This document shows, in pieces, positions 1 through 11,047 of a DNA stretch of 64,000 nt. Source of the stretch: Echria macrotheca (Eukaryota; Ascomycota; Sordariomycetes; Sordariales; Schizotheciaceae); the NCBI GenBank assembly GCA_030411725.1, contig MU839834.1:62001-126000 (forward strand), read 5' to 3'. Below the pieces are notes generated by a model that had not been told where the DNA came from, did no database searches, and was given only the letters and a program-made list of their open reading frames with translations. The position numbers and the translations under genes were made by a program. The number at the start of each line of letters is the position of its first letter. The first letter of the stretch is position 1.

Positions 1-365
1 GGTTATCCATGAACGTATCTAGTAGATTGTATTATCTTGGTGCGAACTCTCGTGGCGGATGATGCTCTGTAGGTAGGTAGGTACCCAGGTAGGTAGTCAC
101 CAGATCTCACTTAGCAGATGGCCAGATGGGAGAAGTAATGTTCATTATGGCATCACTGTTATCCATTTATCCATTCAAACTAGCTTCATTATGAAGTTAT
201 GAAGGGGTGTCTTACTCACACCCCCCACCCCCAAATACTAGACAAGATTATTCATACCATCCATCCGCAGGCTATCAGTTCTGTTCTTGGGAAAACCATA
301 TCATCCCGCTCCCCACCGTGCCATCCCGACCCATCCGAATTACCACAGATAGCACGTACCCAACA
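1..365. other. 3' flank with TAGGTA repeat, no gene
   Basis: Downstream flank of the minus-strand deaminase-domain gene. The only structure I see is a run of TAGG/GTAGGTA units around positions 71-97 with a central GGTACC. This is the first of many copies of this motif in the intergenic DNA of the window. I see no supported coding sequence. Confidence 0.5.
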
Positions 366-2862
366 CTATCTCCGTAAACTCCTAACAACCTCAACCTGGA
401 CCACATCCCCCCCATTCACAAGCCACACCCTCTCCGCGCTCCCCGAGTCCATGTCGCTATCCTCCGGGATCGACGGGACCGGTACTACCCTTCCCTGTTC
501 GTCAGGGGATAGTGACGGCGGGTGAGCGAGCCAATGGATTCTCATCTCTATTGGACCTGTACCGGTGTTTCTACCGGTGGATAGATGCGTGAGTTCGGGA
601 TAGACGGTTACCTGGCCTGTGGTGTAGCGGAATATGTGGGGTGAGGGGAAGTCGAGGCGGTGTGTGTAGATTTGGCCGCGGATGAGGCGGATCGTTTTTA
701 TTTGGCTTGGTGCTGACGTGCGGGTTGGTTGATTTGTAGTGGGAAGCGGCGGCGTGGAATTGGCTTGTATGACGGGACCGGGGCCTAGGGGTTGCTGTGG
801 GAGTAGAGGGGATTGTCCTCTTGGTAGAGGATGGTCCTTGACATCGAGACCGGGGTGTGTCGAGGTGGTGACCAGACTTTGATCAGATTCATTCTGTGGT
901 CCCGGCTCAGGGGCTATGGACTGTCGTGTTGATAAAGAGGGTTGTTCCCCTACCAGGAGTTGGTTTTGGGTATAGGTGACGGAGTGAGTCTGGTGAGTTG
1001 TTGTGTCTTGGTCAACCTGGTGTGTGGCATGCGTGGAAGGCCCCGTCGACGTTTCGTCCCTTGATCTACCAGCCGCAGAGTCGTCGGCGCGGCCAGCTGG
1101 TGCATCGTCCCGGCCAGGGCCCAATGCCCCGGGTATCGGGTCCTTGTTAACTGGGGTCCCGGGTTCATCAACCTCAATAGTCACTGTTGCCGGAGCACCA
1201 GTCGGTTCGGCAGAGGTCTCATGGATCGACGCTGCCCGGCTTGCCGATCCGCTGGCCGCCGAACCCGTCTCCACCACTTCTGGCGCAATGCCGTGCTCAC
1301 CCGGCAAGTTTACCTGAGAAGACCCCGAGCTCGGTGTCAAATCCTCAACCTCAACCACGTCCATAGTAACATCCGCCTTGGGTTCATCGCCCGAACTGGC
1401 CATCTCATCACCTCCACTTCCACTTCCAGCCTCCGGAGTCGACTCGGCGCTTTCAATCGAAGATACAGAACTGGAAAACGAAAAGACCGTGCTTTCGTTA
1501 GGATGAATCATCACCTTTCGTTTGGTACTGGACATGATCTGTTTAATGGTCTCTCCGATCCTCTCCTCCAGAGCGTGGTTGAATCTGGCCTCGACACCCT
1601 GGAAGGCAGGGATGGCCGGCATCCGCCAGCCGGGATACAGCTTGCCATGGGTCTTGGGGATGTGGAACTGGCCGTGTATCTGAATAAAGAGATTGCAGAG
1701 GTAGCATGCATCCTTGTTCGAGGCAATGACTCGTGGTTTGATAGCTGGGGGATGGAGTTCAAGGTAGGCGATGATCTGAACCTCGGCATGGAATTTCGAT
1801 GTCTCAAGAGCGGTTGCCATGTTCGAGAAGAACTTCCGTCTGGCCTTGCTCGGTGAAATGGATAGTTTTTGACAGACGTCGTCGAGGTTCCCCTCTTGGG
1901 TGCGTTGTGTAAAGCAGCTGTCCAGACTACATATGTCGGATACCTTGCCTGTCCTTTCAAACCACTCTTTCCCGAGAGAGACAGGTAACACTGCCACGTT
2001 GTTGAAGACGGCGAGCTTTTTGGCTGACTTGAGCAATGTGTGAGAGGTCTTTTGATAGTGGTCCAGTTTCGTGAGACGCCGGACAATGCCATCTCTCGAT
2101 GTAGGGCACAAATATTTCGCTGAAATATTTCGCAAGAGCGATGGTATATCCACGGCGTTGAGAAGCCCGGCGATCTCAATGAGGATAGCCTTGAGCGGTG
2201 CCGTACCGCCTGCTTGCGTTTTCAAATTATCGAGCAGGCCAATAAGTGCGGTGGCTCTACTTATGAAAGTTCCGGCAGGAGATGAAGGACTGGAATTCCT
2301 GTAATGGATCCTGACCGCATCGACAACCTGTCTAAGGACTTTGGCAAGAGCAGTTTTCGGCTTGCTACCGCTCCCGCGGGATTCTCCGATGCGAGCATTG
2401 ATACGGCTTCGCGACATAGCGACCACCGCATCAAATACTTGATCTTCGAGGGCATCATGTCTTTCTGGTCCGTCAACTGTCAGTCACCGTTGCAAAGATG
2501 TGACAAGTAAACGAACCAGCTCTGGCTCTAGCCAGCAAACGGAACACCACGTCGAGACCTTCTTTTATACGGCAAAGTATTCCATCGCCAGAGGTCACTT
2601 TTTTCTTGTTGATAGCGACCAAGAGGCGTAGCCCGTCCCTTCCGGGTAACTCTTCAATGCACACAGCAACAACGTGATTCGCATCATCGGACACCCCAGC
2701 CAGGAAGGCGATCGCTCTTGATAGACATGATTCGCGTTCAAATGACAATGCCCGCGATGAGGTTTCCGATTCAGCAAGAGCTGGCCGGTTAGCCTGTGGG
2801 GTGCCGGGAGTTTGGTCGAGAAGAGACAATAAGTTGATGTTCTCGGCACATCTCGTTGTCAT
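366..2862 (-). CDS. Fungal deaminase-fold protein (OTT_1508-like), two exons
   Basis: Exon 1 is 2862-2517 and exon 2 is 2476-366, joined over a 40-nt intron (GTTCGT donor, CTGACAG acceptor end); the model predicts 818 residues. The N-terminal ~330 residues look helical and I cannot name them. Around residues 340-375 there is a zinc-deaminase signature: HAE in 'FHAEVQIIAYLEL', then about 25 residues later 'ACYLCNLF', giving the His, Glu and Cys-x2-Cys set of the cytidine-deaminase fold. The spacing and the following 'HGKLYPGW' resemble the fungal OTT_1508-like deaminase family (Pfam OTT_1508_deam). The C-terminal ~350 residues are Ser/Thr/Pro/Glu-rich and probably disordered, ending in a short ordered segment. 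The substrate is unknown; family members are predicted nucleic-acid deaminases. The intron is at the short limit for fungi, but the same GTTCGT donor is used in the DAP3 gene here. The family call is fairly firm, activity is inference. Confidence 0.75.
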
Positions 2863-3113
2863 CTCTTCCTACCAAGGCCAGACCTAATGAGGCACTAAAG
2901 CATGAGAAAGCAACGTGATGAGAACATCCTTCCCCCTCCTCTTGTATGCCCCCAGGTCGCCGGAAAGCAGGGCTGCTCAGATGTTTGCAAGATGCGGGCG
3001 ACCGCGATGCGCGTTCAACTCTCATTCGTAGGCAACGCACCGAGGCCTACAGTTGCGGGGTCAACATGAGGTGCGAATCGGTCCTCTTACACACGATGGG
3101 TAACACAGGTGCC

Positions 3114-4466
3114 TCAACCCAGAAATGTACAGATCGGCAACCGGTACGCTTCGAGATGGTTAGCAAACGCCGTAGGAGATGGAAAAACAAACGTACTGTC
3201 GAGTGTCCAATATCGCCTCTTCACCCCTTCCCATTCACCCTTGCCAGCCTCGGCCAGTTCCTTCATGTCGACATCTACATCCTTCCAATCAACATCGAGG
3301 CCTGCGTCGGCCAGATGCATTTCCGAAACTTTGGTATACACGTCGTAGCAAATTTGCCGATCCGCTCCGAGGCCGTTGAAAAACCCAAACCTACCCTCGC
3401 TGTCAAGCAACCCGGGGATAAAATCGGTAAAGAACTTGCGCAGCTGGGAGTAGTTCTCGCCAAATGTGTCGAAGTAGATGGCATCATATACTTGGCCTCC
3501 CTCGAGCAGCTCGATACAAACATCCTGCCATTTGCCCTGGTGGATCTTGAAGGCCCCTTGCTCAGGACCGCTCGCTTCCCAGGAGGCACCGAATTTGGAG
3601 TCGGGGCCCGAAACATGCTCGAGGACCTCCGGATGCGCCTCGATGATATGATGCACTGCGGGCTTTGTTTCAGCAAACATCGTGTCGATAATGCCCATCC
3701 CAAAGCCAACGTTAAGTATCCTTTTGCCGGGCTGCTTGTCCGGAAGCAGTGCGTCTACACTCTGGCGCATGATTTCTGTTTCCCAAGCCATCATGACGCC
3801 GTTCCCTGCTTCGTCGACCAGCTTGCCATCCGAGTACGTGAGCTTGGACCTCAGGTATGCCTCACTCTTGACATCGGCGTCGTCGACGCTTGGTGGCTGG
3901 AACGTTGGCTCTTCCTCCGCTGCTTCTTCGTCTCCTGTGGTTCCATTCTGGCCATTTCCTTCCACCGAAACCAGCTGGGGAGCCTCTTCACCATCCTCCT
4001 CTACGTCCGCTCCGTTTGCCATCTCCTCGTCTTCCTCGTCTGCATCGCTGCCCAGTTCCTCGTAGCCATCCATAAGACCGAAAAGCATCTCAGCTCTCAC
4101 ACCGGCCTCAACGCAGAGGCTGTAGAGTTCGGGGCGGGCGAGACGCTGAGCCACGCAGCCGGGAGTCTCATTATGGTTATCCACGTCGTTCCAGATAGCG
4201 CCCCAGAGGAGGAGCTCGTAGACGGTCTTGCGGGCAGCCTCCAGGTCCTCGGGCGTGTCGTCCTCGGAGGGTGGGCCGCAAGCCCGGATGGCAGCATGCA
4301 GGGGAGTCTCGCCTGTCTGTGGATCTTGGCAGCTAGCCTTGCCCGGAGCGTCCAGCAGCTTTTTGACGCCTTCGACATCGTGGGCCCAGGCGGCCGTGAG
4401 CATGCGCTGAGTGTCGGGCGGGCAATCGGCTGAGATGCGTGCGGATATTGAGTCTTGGTCCGACAT
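3114..4466 (-). CDS. RMT2: Protein arginine N-methyltransferase 2 (RMT2), two exons
   Basis: S-adenosylmethionine-dependent methyltransferase that in yeast modifies the delta nitrogen of arginine in ribosomal protein Rpl12. I start at the ATG at 4466 ('MSDQDSISARISADCP'), although the frame is open 37 codons further up. The N-terminal ~130 residues hold ankyrin-like units ('GETPLHAAIRACG', 'NHNETPGCVAQRLARPEL'). An acidic linker follows, then a Rossmann-type methyltransferase with 'ILNVGFGMGIIDTMF' as the cofactor-binding glycine loop and 'YDAIYFDTFGENY' as the acidic motif. Near the 3' end a 48-nt intron at 3196-3149 (GTACGT donor, GCTAAC branch, AAG acceptor) must be removed to give the 'LDTYRLPI' C-terminus. 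It has no stop and is a multiple of three, so unspliced RNA would still be translated. Divergent from VTC4. Confidence 0.93.
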   Translation of the reverse strand: MSDQDSISARISADCPPDTQRMLTAAWAHDVEGVKKLLDAPGKASCQDPQTGETPLHAAIRACGPPSEDDTPEDLEAARKTVYELLLWGAIWNDVDNHNETPGCVAQRLARPELYSLCVEAGVRAEMLFGLMDGYEELGSDADEEDEEMANGADVEEDGEEAPQLVSVEGNGQNGTTGDEEAAEEEPTFQPPSVDDADVKSEAYLRSKLTYSDGKLVDEAGNGVMMAWETEIMRQSVDALLPDKQPGKRILNVGFGMGIIDTMFAETKPAVHHIIEAHPEVLEHVSGPDSKFGASWEASGPEQGAFKIHQGKWQDVCIELLEGGQVYDAIYFDTFGENYSQLRKFFTDFIPGLLDSEGRFGFFNGLGADRQICYDVYTKVSEMHLADAGLDVDWKDVDVDMKELAEAGKGEWEGVKRRYWTLDSTFVFPSPTAFANHLEAYRLPICTFLG

Positions 4467-5495
4467 GTCGTTGTGTCGGCGTGATGTGTGAATATTACCC
4501 CAATGTTGACTCGATCTAGGCGGCGGTTCGAATTGTTTTGTTTTTGCCGTTTCGAGGGGCTCTGCTCCGCTGCCCAACCTAGAAAATTCCGGCGGAAAAT
4601 TCTGGTGCTCTGCCCCTCACTGAGTGGTCCATGTGATCATGGCGTCGGCAGGGTCCCGATAGCACCCCGCCCCGCTTACTGTGTAACTGGCCACCCATGC
4701 TGCTTCCTCAAGAGCATAGAATTCCCGGCCAGGTCCAAGTCGTGGGACAAAACGGGGTCAATTGTGAAAAGTTGACAGCAATTAGCTGCAGAATAGATCA
4801 GCCCGAGACACATTTGTGAAGCCCTGATGAAGTTTCGATCGGGCATTTCGGAAGCTCCTTAAGCTTTGTGCTAATTCTAACGTCATCTGACGGCCGAGCT
4901 TGAGCTCGGCCATCCCTGTCGCTGCGGATCGAGCGCAGCGCAGACCTGACAGGGGAGCTTGGAGCCATTCGCCAATGGCATCGCGAGTTGGCGAAACGTG
5001 CCTTCACTCTGACGGCACCAGCGACCGCAGTCTGGCCAAGGCTCAGCACAGGCTTCGATATCGAGGGGAGAGCAGCGGAGGAGGACACGGCTGCATGGTG
5101 CTCGCAACAACTCAGGCTGTGTTTCAACACTTGTTACCGCCGGATAGCGACTGTCAGCCACTGATAAACGGCCCGGAGCCGCTATTCTCGTCGAGTCCTG
5201 TCCGACCAGACGCCTTTTCGCGCAACACAGGACGCCGACAACCACCAGAAAGGTGAGACATTGGTATCGCTGCATCTGGCTTGGCCTGTCGTCGCTGTCT
5301 GCTCTTGTTTGGTCTCTAGTCTTCTCCGCCGCCATTTCTTGGAACTGGATCTTTGATGGGTCCCGCCCAGCTTCCTTTCTTTGCTTCTCCACCCTGCTCA
5401 TGCTAATCATTGAAGACCTCAAGACCCGGACTCGCAGTTGGAAATCCCGCCGAAGCATCCCCCCCAATTGGAAAGCCCGCCCCGGCCTTATCGTC
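4467..5495. promoter_or_regulatory. Shared divergent promoter region of RMT2 and VTC4
   Basis: About 1.0 kb between two outward-pointing start codons, so it must carry both promoters. The VTC4 reading frame is open upstream of its ATG for 81 codons from 5253, but that stretch shows no family similarity and I treat it as leader. I see no clear TATA box. Confidence 0.5.
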
Positions 5496-7897
5496 ATGAA
5501 GTTCGGCGAGCAGCTCCGGTCGAGCGTCATCCGCGAATACCAATGGTACTACATCGACTACGATGGCCTCAAGGCCGACCTCAAGCGCCCCAGCGGCTCC
5601 GTCGCCGCCGCCACCGAGAGCACGAAGTCGAGCAAACTGTCGAGACGCGAGTGGACCGAAGATGATGAGAGCCGCTTCGTCAGCAAGCTCGAGTCGGAGC
5701 TGGAGAAGGTGCACACCAAGCAGCAGGTCAAAGCCATGGAAATCTCGCGCCGCATCGCCGTCAGCGAGCGCGAGGTGCGCGATGTGGTTAATCGCCTCAA
5801 CGAGCGCGGTCCGGGCGACGAGGGGCCAAGCGAGGAGGAGTTTATGCTCCTCGAGGAGGATTTGAGCGACATTATCGCCGACGTGCACGACCTGGCCAAG
5901 TTTGTCCAGCTCAACTACACGGGGTTCTACAAGATCATCAAGAAGCATGATAAGATGACTGGATGGCATTTGAAGCCCGTCTTCGACACACGGCTCAAGG
6001 CGAAGCCATTCTACAAGGAGAACTACGACGCCTCGGTGGTCAAGCTCTCCAAACTATACGACCTGGTGCGGACGCGAGGAAATCCCGCAAAGGGCGACAG
6101 CGCCGCCGGAGGAAGCCAGGCCAATTTCATCCGCCACACGACGAAATACTGGGTGCATCCAGACAACGTGACCGAGTTAAAGCTGATCATCCTGAAGCAT
6201 TTGCCGGTGCTGGTGTTCAACCCGAGCAAGGAGTTCGAGGAGGCGGATTCGGCCATCACGTCGATTTACTACGATAACCCGGAAAAATGGGACCTGTACG
6301 AGGGCCGACTGAAGAAAACCGAAGGCGCCGAGGCTATCCGGCTACGCTGGTACGGCGGGATGCAGAACGAGACGATATTTGTCGAGCGCAAGACGCACAG
6401 GGAGGACTGGACGGGGGAGAAGTCGGTCAAGGCCCGTTTTGCGCTCAAGGAAAAGAACGTCAACCCGTATCTGCGCGGAGAGCTTTTGCCAGAGGCCATT
6501 TTCGAGAAAGCGCGGAAGGAAGGCAAGAAGTCGGAGAAGGCGATCGCCGAGGACGAGAGATTGGCTGCCGAAATCCAGTGGTCGGTTCTCAAGAAGGGCT
6601 ACAAGCCTGTGTGCAGGTCATTCTATCACCGGACCGCGTTCCAACTGCCAGCCGACGCACGTGTTCGCATTTCACTCGATACCGAGCTCAGCATGATACG
6701 AGAAGACAACCTCGACGGGGTCAAGCGATCAGGGGATAACTGGAGGCGCACAGATATTGGTATTGACTACCCATTCTCTCAGCTGCCGCCAAGCGATATT
6801 GTCCGGTTCCCGTACGCCATTCTCGAGGTGAAGCTCCAGACGCAGATGGGACAGGAGCCGCCAGAATGGGTCAGACAGCTTATCTCGAGTCATTTGGTCG
6901 AAGCGGTGCCCAAATTTTCGAAATTCATCCACGGTGTCGCCAGTCTGTTTCCGGACCGCATCAATCTTCTTCCCTATTGGATGCCACAGATGGACGTCGA
7001 CATCAGGAAACCAGTGAGCCATGATTTCGGTATTCAACGGACAGGTCACTCGGCGACGACGTCCACATCGGACGATGAAGACGACGACTACGACTCGGAC
7101 GATGATCAGCGGGAAGCGTCGGTGGGCAGCAATGGGGAATCGAGTGTTCAAGGGGCTGCTCGCAACGGACGACATCTGCCCCCAGCCATACCCGTACCCG
7201 TAGACATCGAGGACCAGACGGTGGATCGTCCCGCCGGAGACGACACATATCTGTACGACTCGGATGACGAATCGGACGAGGTGAGATTGGAGGAGGCGAG
7301 GCGGGTTGGCGGGTGGACGTATTATCAGACGCTGCTCTCGACAACGGCGGACAAAGCGGCTCACAGCACGTGGGAGTTTATGAAGATGTTGGTGCCACGT
7401 CCGCGGGCCACTGAAGTGCCGCGAAACGCGAGGCTGCAGACGCTCCTCGGAACGGGCGAGATTCAAAATAAGAGGTTCAAGGCGCCCAAGGGAAAGAAGA
7501 TTTACGTGCCGGTGCGGGTCGAGCCCAAGGTGTACTTTGCGGCCGAGCGGACCTTTTTGGGATGGGTACGTTTTCTGCTCAGCGGATACAACGAAGTGCT
7601 GACACGGGACAGCTCGAATATTCAATCTACATTGGCACGATTGCAGTGACGCTGCTGAACTTTGGGCCGAAGAACGGCGGCCGGCCGTCGTTCATCGCGG
7701 CGGGGGCGTTTACCGTGCTGGCGATTTTGTCGCTGTGCTACTCGGTGGTGATTTATCTGTATCGCAGCCAGGCCATCCGCACACGGAGGGTCGCGCGGTA
7801 CTATGATAAATGGGGGCCGACGGCGCTGTGTTCGGCGCTGTTTGTGGCGGTAGCGTTGAACTTTGTATTTGAGGGAAGGAGTCGGGAGATATGGTAG
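5496..7897 (+). CDS. VTC4: Vacuolar transporter chaperone 4, polyphosphate polymerase, two exons
   Basis: Catalytic subunit of the vacuolar VTC complex, which makes polyphosphate from ATP and moves it into the vacuole. Exon 1 is 5496-7565 and exon 2 is 7613-7897; the 47-nt intron has a GTACGT donor and a TGCTGAC branch. Predicted length is 784 residues. The start was set at 'MKFGEQLRSSVIREYQWYY', the normal SPX-domain N-terminus. SPX (about 1-150) senses inositol pyrophosphate or phosphate. The VTC catalytic tunnel domain (about 190-490) shows the basic residues of 'AIRLRWYGG' and 'FVERKTHREDWTGEKS' and the metal-binding Glu of 'AILEVKLQTQ'. These motifs fit Vtc4 rather than the non-catalytic Vtc2/3. 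An acidic Asp/Ser linker follows, then a three-helix membrane domain (DUF202/VTC1-like) encoded mostly by exon 2. Confidence 0.95.
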
Positions 7898-8113
7898 TAG
7901 CGACATTGTGCATTTTTGGACGACAGCAGCAGCATGAATGACTTGTAGCCATAGATGTATGCATTGGGGAGATACCCAGACTGTAATCCATGTTGATCTT
8001 GGGGTGCGGGTTTTTTCTCTGCTTAATCTTCAGGCGTCTTTAAATGTTTGGTTAATTTATCGACGTCAAGTCAAGTGCAGTTCCAATATGGCCCTTTTTT
8101 GTAGGGAAGAGCA
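7898..8113. other. Short convergent intergenic region
   Basis: About 215 bp between the VTC4 stop and the stop of the minus-strand cystathionine gamma-synthase gene. The two genes are convergent, so this holds both 3' ends. Nothing else is visible. Confidence 0.4.
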
Positions 8114-9922
8114 TCACTCGATCTGCTCTGCCTTCGCAGCCGCAGCCGCCGCGGCTTCCAACGCCAACTGCGTCGTGGCCAGCAGCACATCGACGTCCTC
8201 AAGCCCGACGCTGATGCGCACCTGCAGCTGCCCGACGCCAAAGCTTGCCTGGTACGCGGCCATCTCGGCGTCGGCGCTCCACGCGAGGACGTTGAGATTC
8301 AGGACGAGCGTCTCGTGCGCGCCCAGGTGCGGAGTGTGGTGGAACTGGATTGTCTCGTAGAAGGCGCGCGCGGCGGGTTCCGAGTTGAAGTCGATGCTGA
8401 GGAGACAGCCGTAGCCTGGCGAGGAGGGGAAGTCTGGTGTTGGGTTTGGGTGGTGTTGGCGGAGGAAGGAGAGGTAGTTTTCGTGGGTTTTGGTGTAGGG
8501 CGGGTAGAGTACGGCTTTGATGGGGGACGTGGGGAGGGATGATATGGACGAGTGGAGGAGGGAGGCGACGGCCGAGGCGTTGCGGTTGAGGATGGCGCTG
8601 CGGGTTAGGTAGTCTGCGCTGTTGGAGAGCAGGACGGCGGCGTCGCGCGCGTAGAGGGTGTTGGTGTGGAGGGCTTGGGCGGTAAGGTGGAGGGAGGGGT
8701 GGTGGCGGGAGGAGGGGGGGAGCACGAGTGAACCGGCCATTACCTGTTGTTTTGGTTGGTTAGTAGCGGGTATGAAGAATATAGGGGGGAGGGGGAAGGG
8801 TTGTACTTACGTTGGCATAACCGCTGAAGGACTTGGTCAGGGACGTGACTAGTATGTCTGCGACGGGGAGGACGTCGACGTTGCAGAAGGAGCCGATGGT
8901 GTCGTCGACGATGAGGAGGAAGTCGTATTTATTAGCCTAGTGTCCGTCAGTTTGAATCTTGAGTTTTTCTATCTCAAAAAAGAAGAAGAAAGAAAAAAGC
9001 TCACCAGCACCCTCAACCCCGTGAGATCGGCGCTCTCGAGGATGGGGTTACTAGGAAACTCAACAAACACAAACGCAACGCCCCCCCGTCCAGCCGCCTT
9101 CTCCTCGACCACATACGCCTCGAGCTTTTGTATGAGTCCCGGCCCAACATCTCCAAAATGTTTAAATCCGCCCGGTGCGTCCTTGAACACATGCCACGTA
9201 GACTGGAACAGCGCGCCGACGCCCACCACCACATTTTTTCTCCGTCCTTGCTGTTGAAGCACAACCCGCATAGCCTGATGCACCGCGGCCATCCCCGTCG
9301 GGTAGAGAAACACATCCCCCTCGCTGACTCCATGTCCCACCAACCCGGCGATCTTTTGTCGCAAGGCGCCATGCGCAGCCGATTCAGCCAGCCCCCCTTT
9401 TGTTTTCCCGTCCTCCTCATCGTCGGCAGCCAGAACATTCATTTCTTGACTCAACAAATCCTCCGCAAGCCGGGTACTCACCACCAACCCCATATTCTGC
9501 CAGATCCCCAACACCCTCTTTTTCGTCGCTTCCGTATCATCAACCGGAACAACAACAACATACAACCTCACCTCCCCAATCTCCACAACCCTCAAATCCA
9601 CCACCTCCTCCTCATCCGCCTCCCCTCCCCGACAACCCAAATCGAGACCCCCGACTATCCCAAAAACATGCCTATCAACAAACCCAACGACACTCTTCGA
9701 AGAATCCAGCCCAAGCGCAGAGTGGACACGATCCATGAGTTCTTTGGCCTGGAAGAAGGGTCCGAGACGGGGGTAGATGGAGCGCAGGCTGGCGAACAGC
9801 TCGGGATCGCCTCGGCGGAAGGTGGTTACGGCGTCCCAGCCTGGGAAGTGGAAGGTTATGTTATGTGGGACCTGGGGGGGTATGGAGTGGCCTGGGGGTG
9901 TTTTTAGGATTTTTGGTGGCAT
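8114..9922 (-). CDS. met-7: Cystathionine gamma-synthase (fungal type), three exons
   Basis: PLP enzyme of transsulfuration that joins cysteine to an activated homoserine to give cystathionine on the way to methionine. Exons are 9922-9005, 8936-8811 and 8743-8114, with introns of 68 and 67 nt (GTGAGC and GTAAGT donors); predicted 557 residues, close to the Neurospora enzyme. Start chosen at '[16 protein letters not shown]', although an ATG 30 bp upstream is in frame. Visible family features are the fungal N-terminal 'GHSIPP...P' block, '[13 protein letters not shown]', the conserved '[13 protein letters not shown]', and, across exons 2-3, '[10 protein letters not shown]' followed by '[16 protein letters not shown]', where the Lys is the expected PLP Schiff-base residue. 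The symbol follows Neurospora; the yeast counterpart is STR2. On the plus strand the 5' half is C/A-rich and the 3' half G/T-rich. Confidence 0.88.
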
Positions 9923-11047
9923 TTTTTTTTTGTTTTGTTTTCTTTTTGTCACTGTTGTTGTTGTTGATGGTTTGGGCGGCTGGTATTTTTTTGTGGATTG
10001 TCCCGCCGGGGGGGTTTTGTCGTTGATGTTGGCGCTGGACGACTTTTTTGGGGGCCCGGGGGGGTTTAAACTGTTTTTGTTGGTGTTGACGTGTGTATTT
10101 GGGTTTTGTAGGTTTGGTTGGATGTTGTGTAAGGATGGTGGAATGTACCGAGAAAAGGGGAGTGTGCCAAGGTTTTATTGGGTTAGGTACCTACATGTCT
10201 ATATATCTCCGAGCCCCATGTAAAAAGTCTCCGTGAAAACCAAAGTATCTTATTGCACAAAAAGCGTCAGCAAATCAACAACAAAAATCATTGGCTCTCC
10301 TCACATCGTAAGGCTGACTTCCCCAAACCCCTCTCCCAGGAGGAAACGGTCTTCGGACTCGGAGAGATGGCACGTTACCTATGCTGGCTGCTGCTCCTTG
10401 CTGCTGCTTACGCCCTCTTCTCATCTATCTCGGACTACGAATATCCGCGCGTTGGGGAAAATCAGCTTCTCAAAGGAGCGCCGAACGGCACGCTGTGATG
10501 ACTTGTACTTGTACCTAGGCAGGCCGGTCTTTTCCCTCCAGTCCCCACTTTTTTTCTTTTTCTTTCTTTGTCTCTCCTCTGCAAGTATGGAATACATGTA
10601 AGGAATACAACCCGGAGGACACCTTATACGAGGGTAACTAGGTAAATTTCTCTTGCTTGGATTTTACTCGGTGTGCCCAGCTGGAGTGGTATGATCCCCC
10701 CCAAAAAACTGTTAAGGGGTAGGTAGGTACAAGTACCTATTCTAGATAAGTGATGACAGGCAAGTTACCGAGCAAGCCGCAGCGAGTAAGTCCGAAATAC
10801 TGCACACCGTGTTGCTTAGCATGTATACGATCCTCAATGAGATATCGATTGTTTAAATCTTGATACATTGGCGCTGTATCCGCCCGCGAAAAGAAAACCT
10901 GAAGACGGAAGTTCCGCTTGCAAGTCACAGCGTACAGCGTACAAGACACAGACCACACCCAGTCCCGCTCATATCTACCCCAGGTCTAAAACCAAACTCA
11001 ACAACAAATAAAAACCATACAAGAGAAATAGGATACAATAAAAATAA
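9923..11047. other. Intergenic region with low-complexity tracts
   Basis: Promoter side of the cystathionine gamma-synthase gene and 3' side of PEX1. The first ~200 bp are extremely G/T-rich on the plus strand. TAGGTACCTA-type motifs occur near 10186 and 10722-10745. Apart from the 43-codon frame at 10367 described separately, I see no coding evidence. Confidence 0.4.
10367..10498 (+). CDS. Possible 43-residue signal-anchored micropeptide
   Basis: Short frame starting 'MARYLCWLLLLAAAYALFSS' and followed by a polar tail ending 'GAPNGTL'. The N-terminus looks like a signal peptide or membrane anchor. It lies alone between two minus-strand genes and no homology is recognised. A frame of this length can easily be chance; I list it only because the hydrophobic N-terminus follows directly after the ATG. 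Confidence 0.2.
   Translation: MARYLCWLLLLAAAYALFSSISDYEYPRVGENQLLKGAPNGTL

Noticed and set aside
2946..4433. 495-codon open frame on the plus strand
   Set aside because: Antisense to RMT2. The low-complexity product shows no family features, whereas the minus strand encodes a clear methyltransferase.
4511..4540. GGTTCGAATT resembling a tRNA T-loop
   Set aside because: No acceptor stem, anticodon stem or A/B box spacing could be built around it on either strand.
5253..5495. N-terminal extension of VTC4 from an upstream ATG
   Set aside because: The 81 extra residues are unlike any SPX protein and the internal ATG gives the exact family N-terminus, so the upstream part is taken as leader.
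6729..7625. 298-codon minus-strand frame
   Set aside because: Antisense to VTC4, with no start context or domain.
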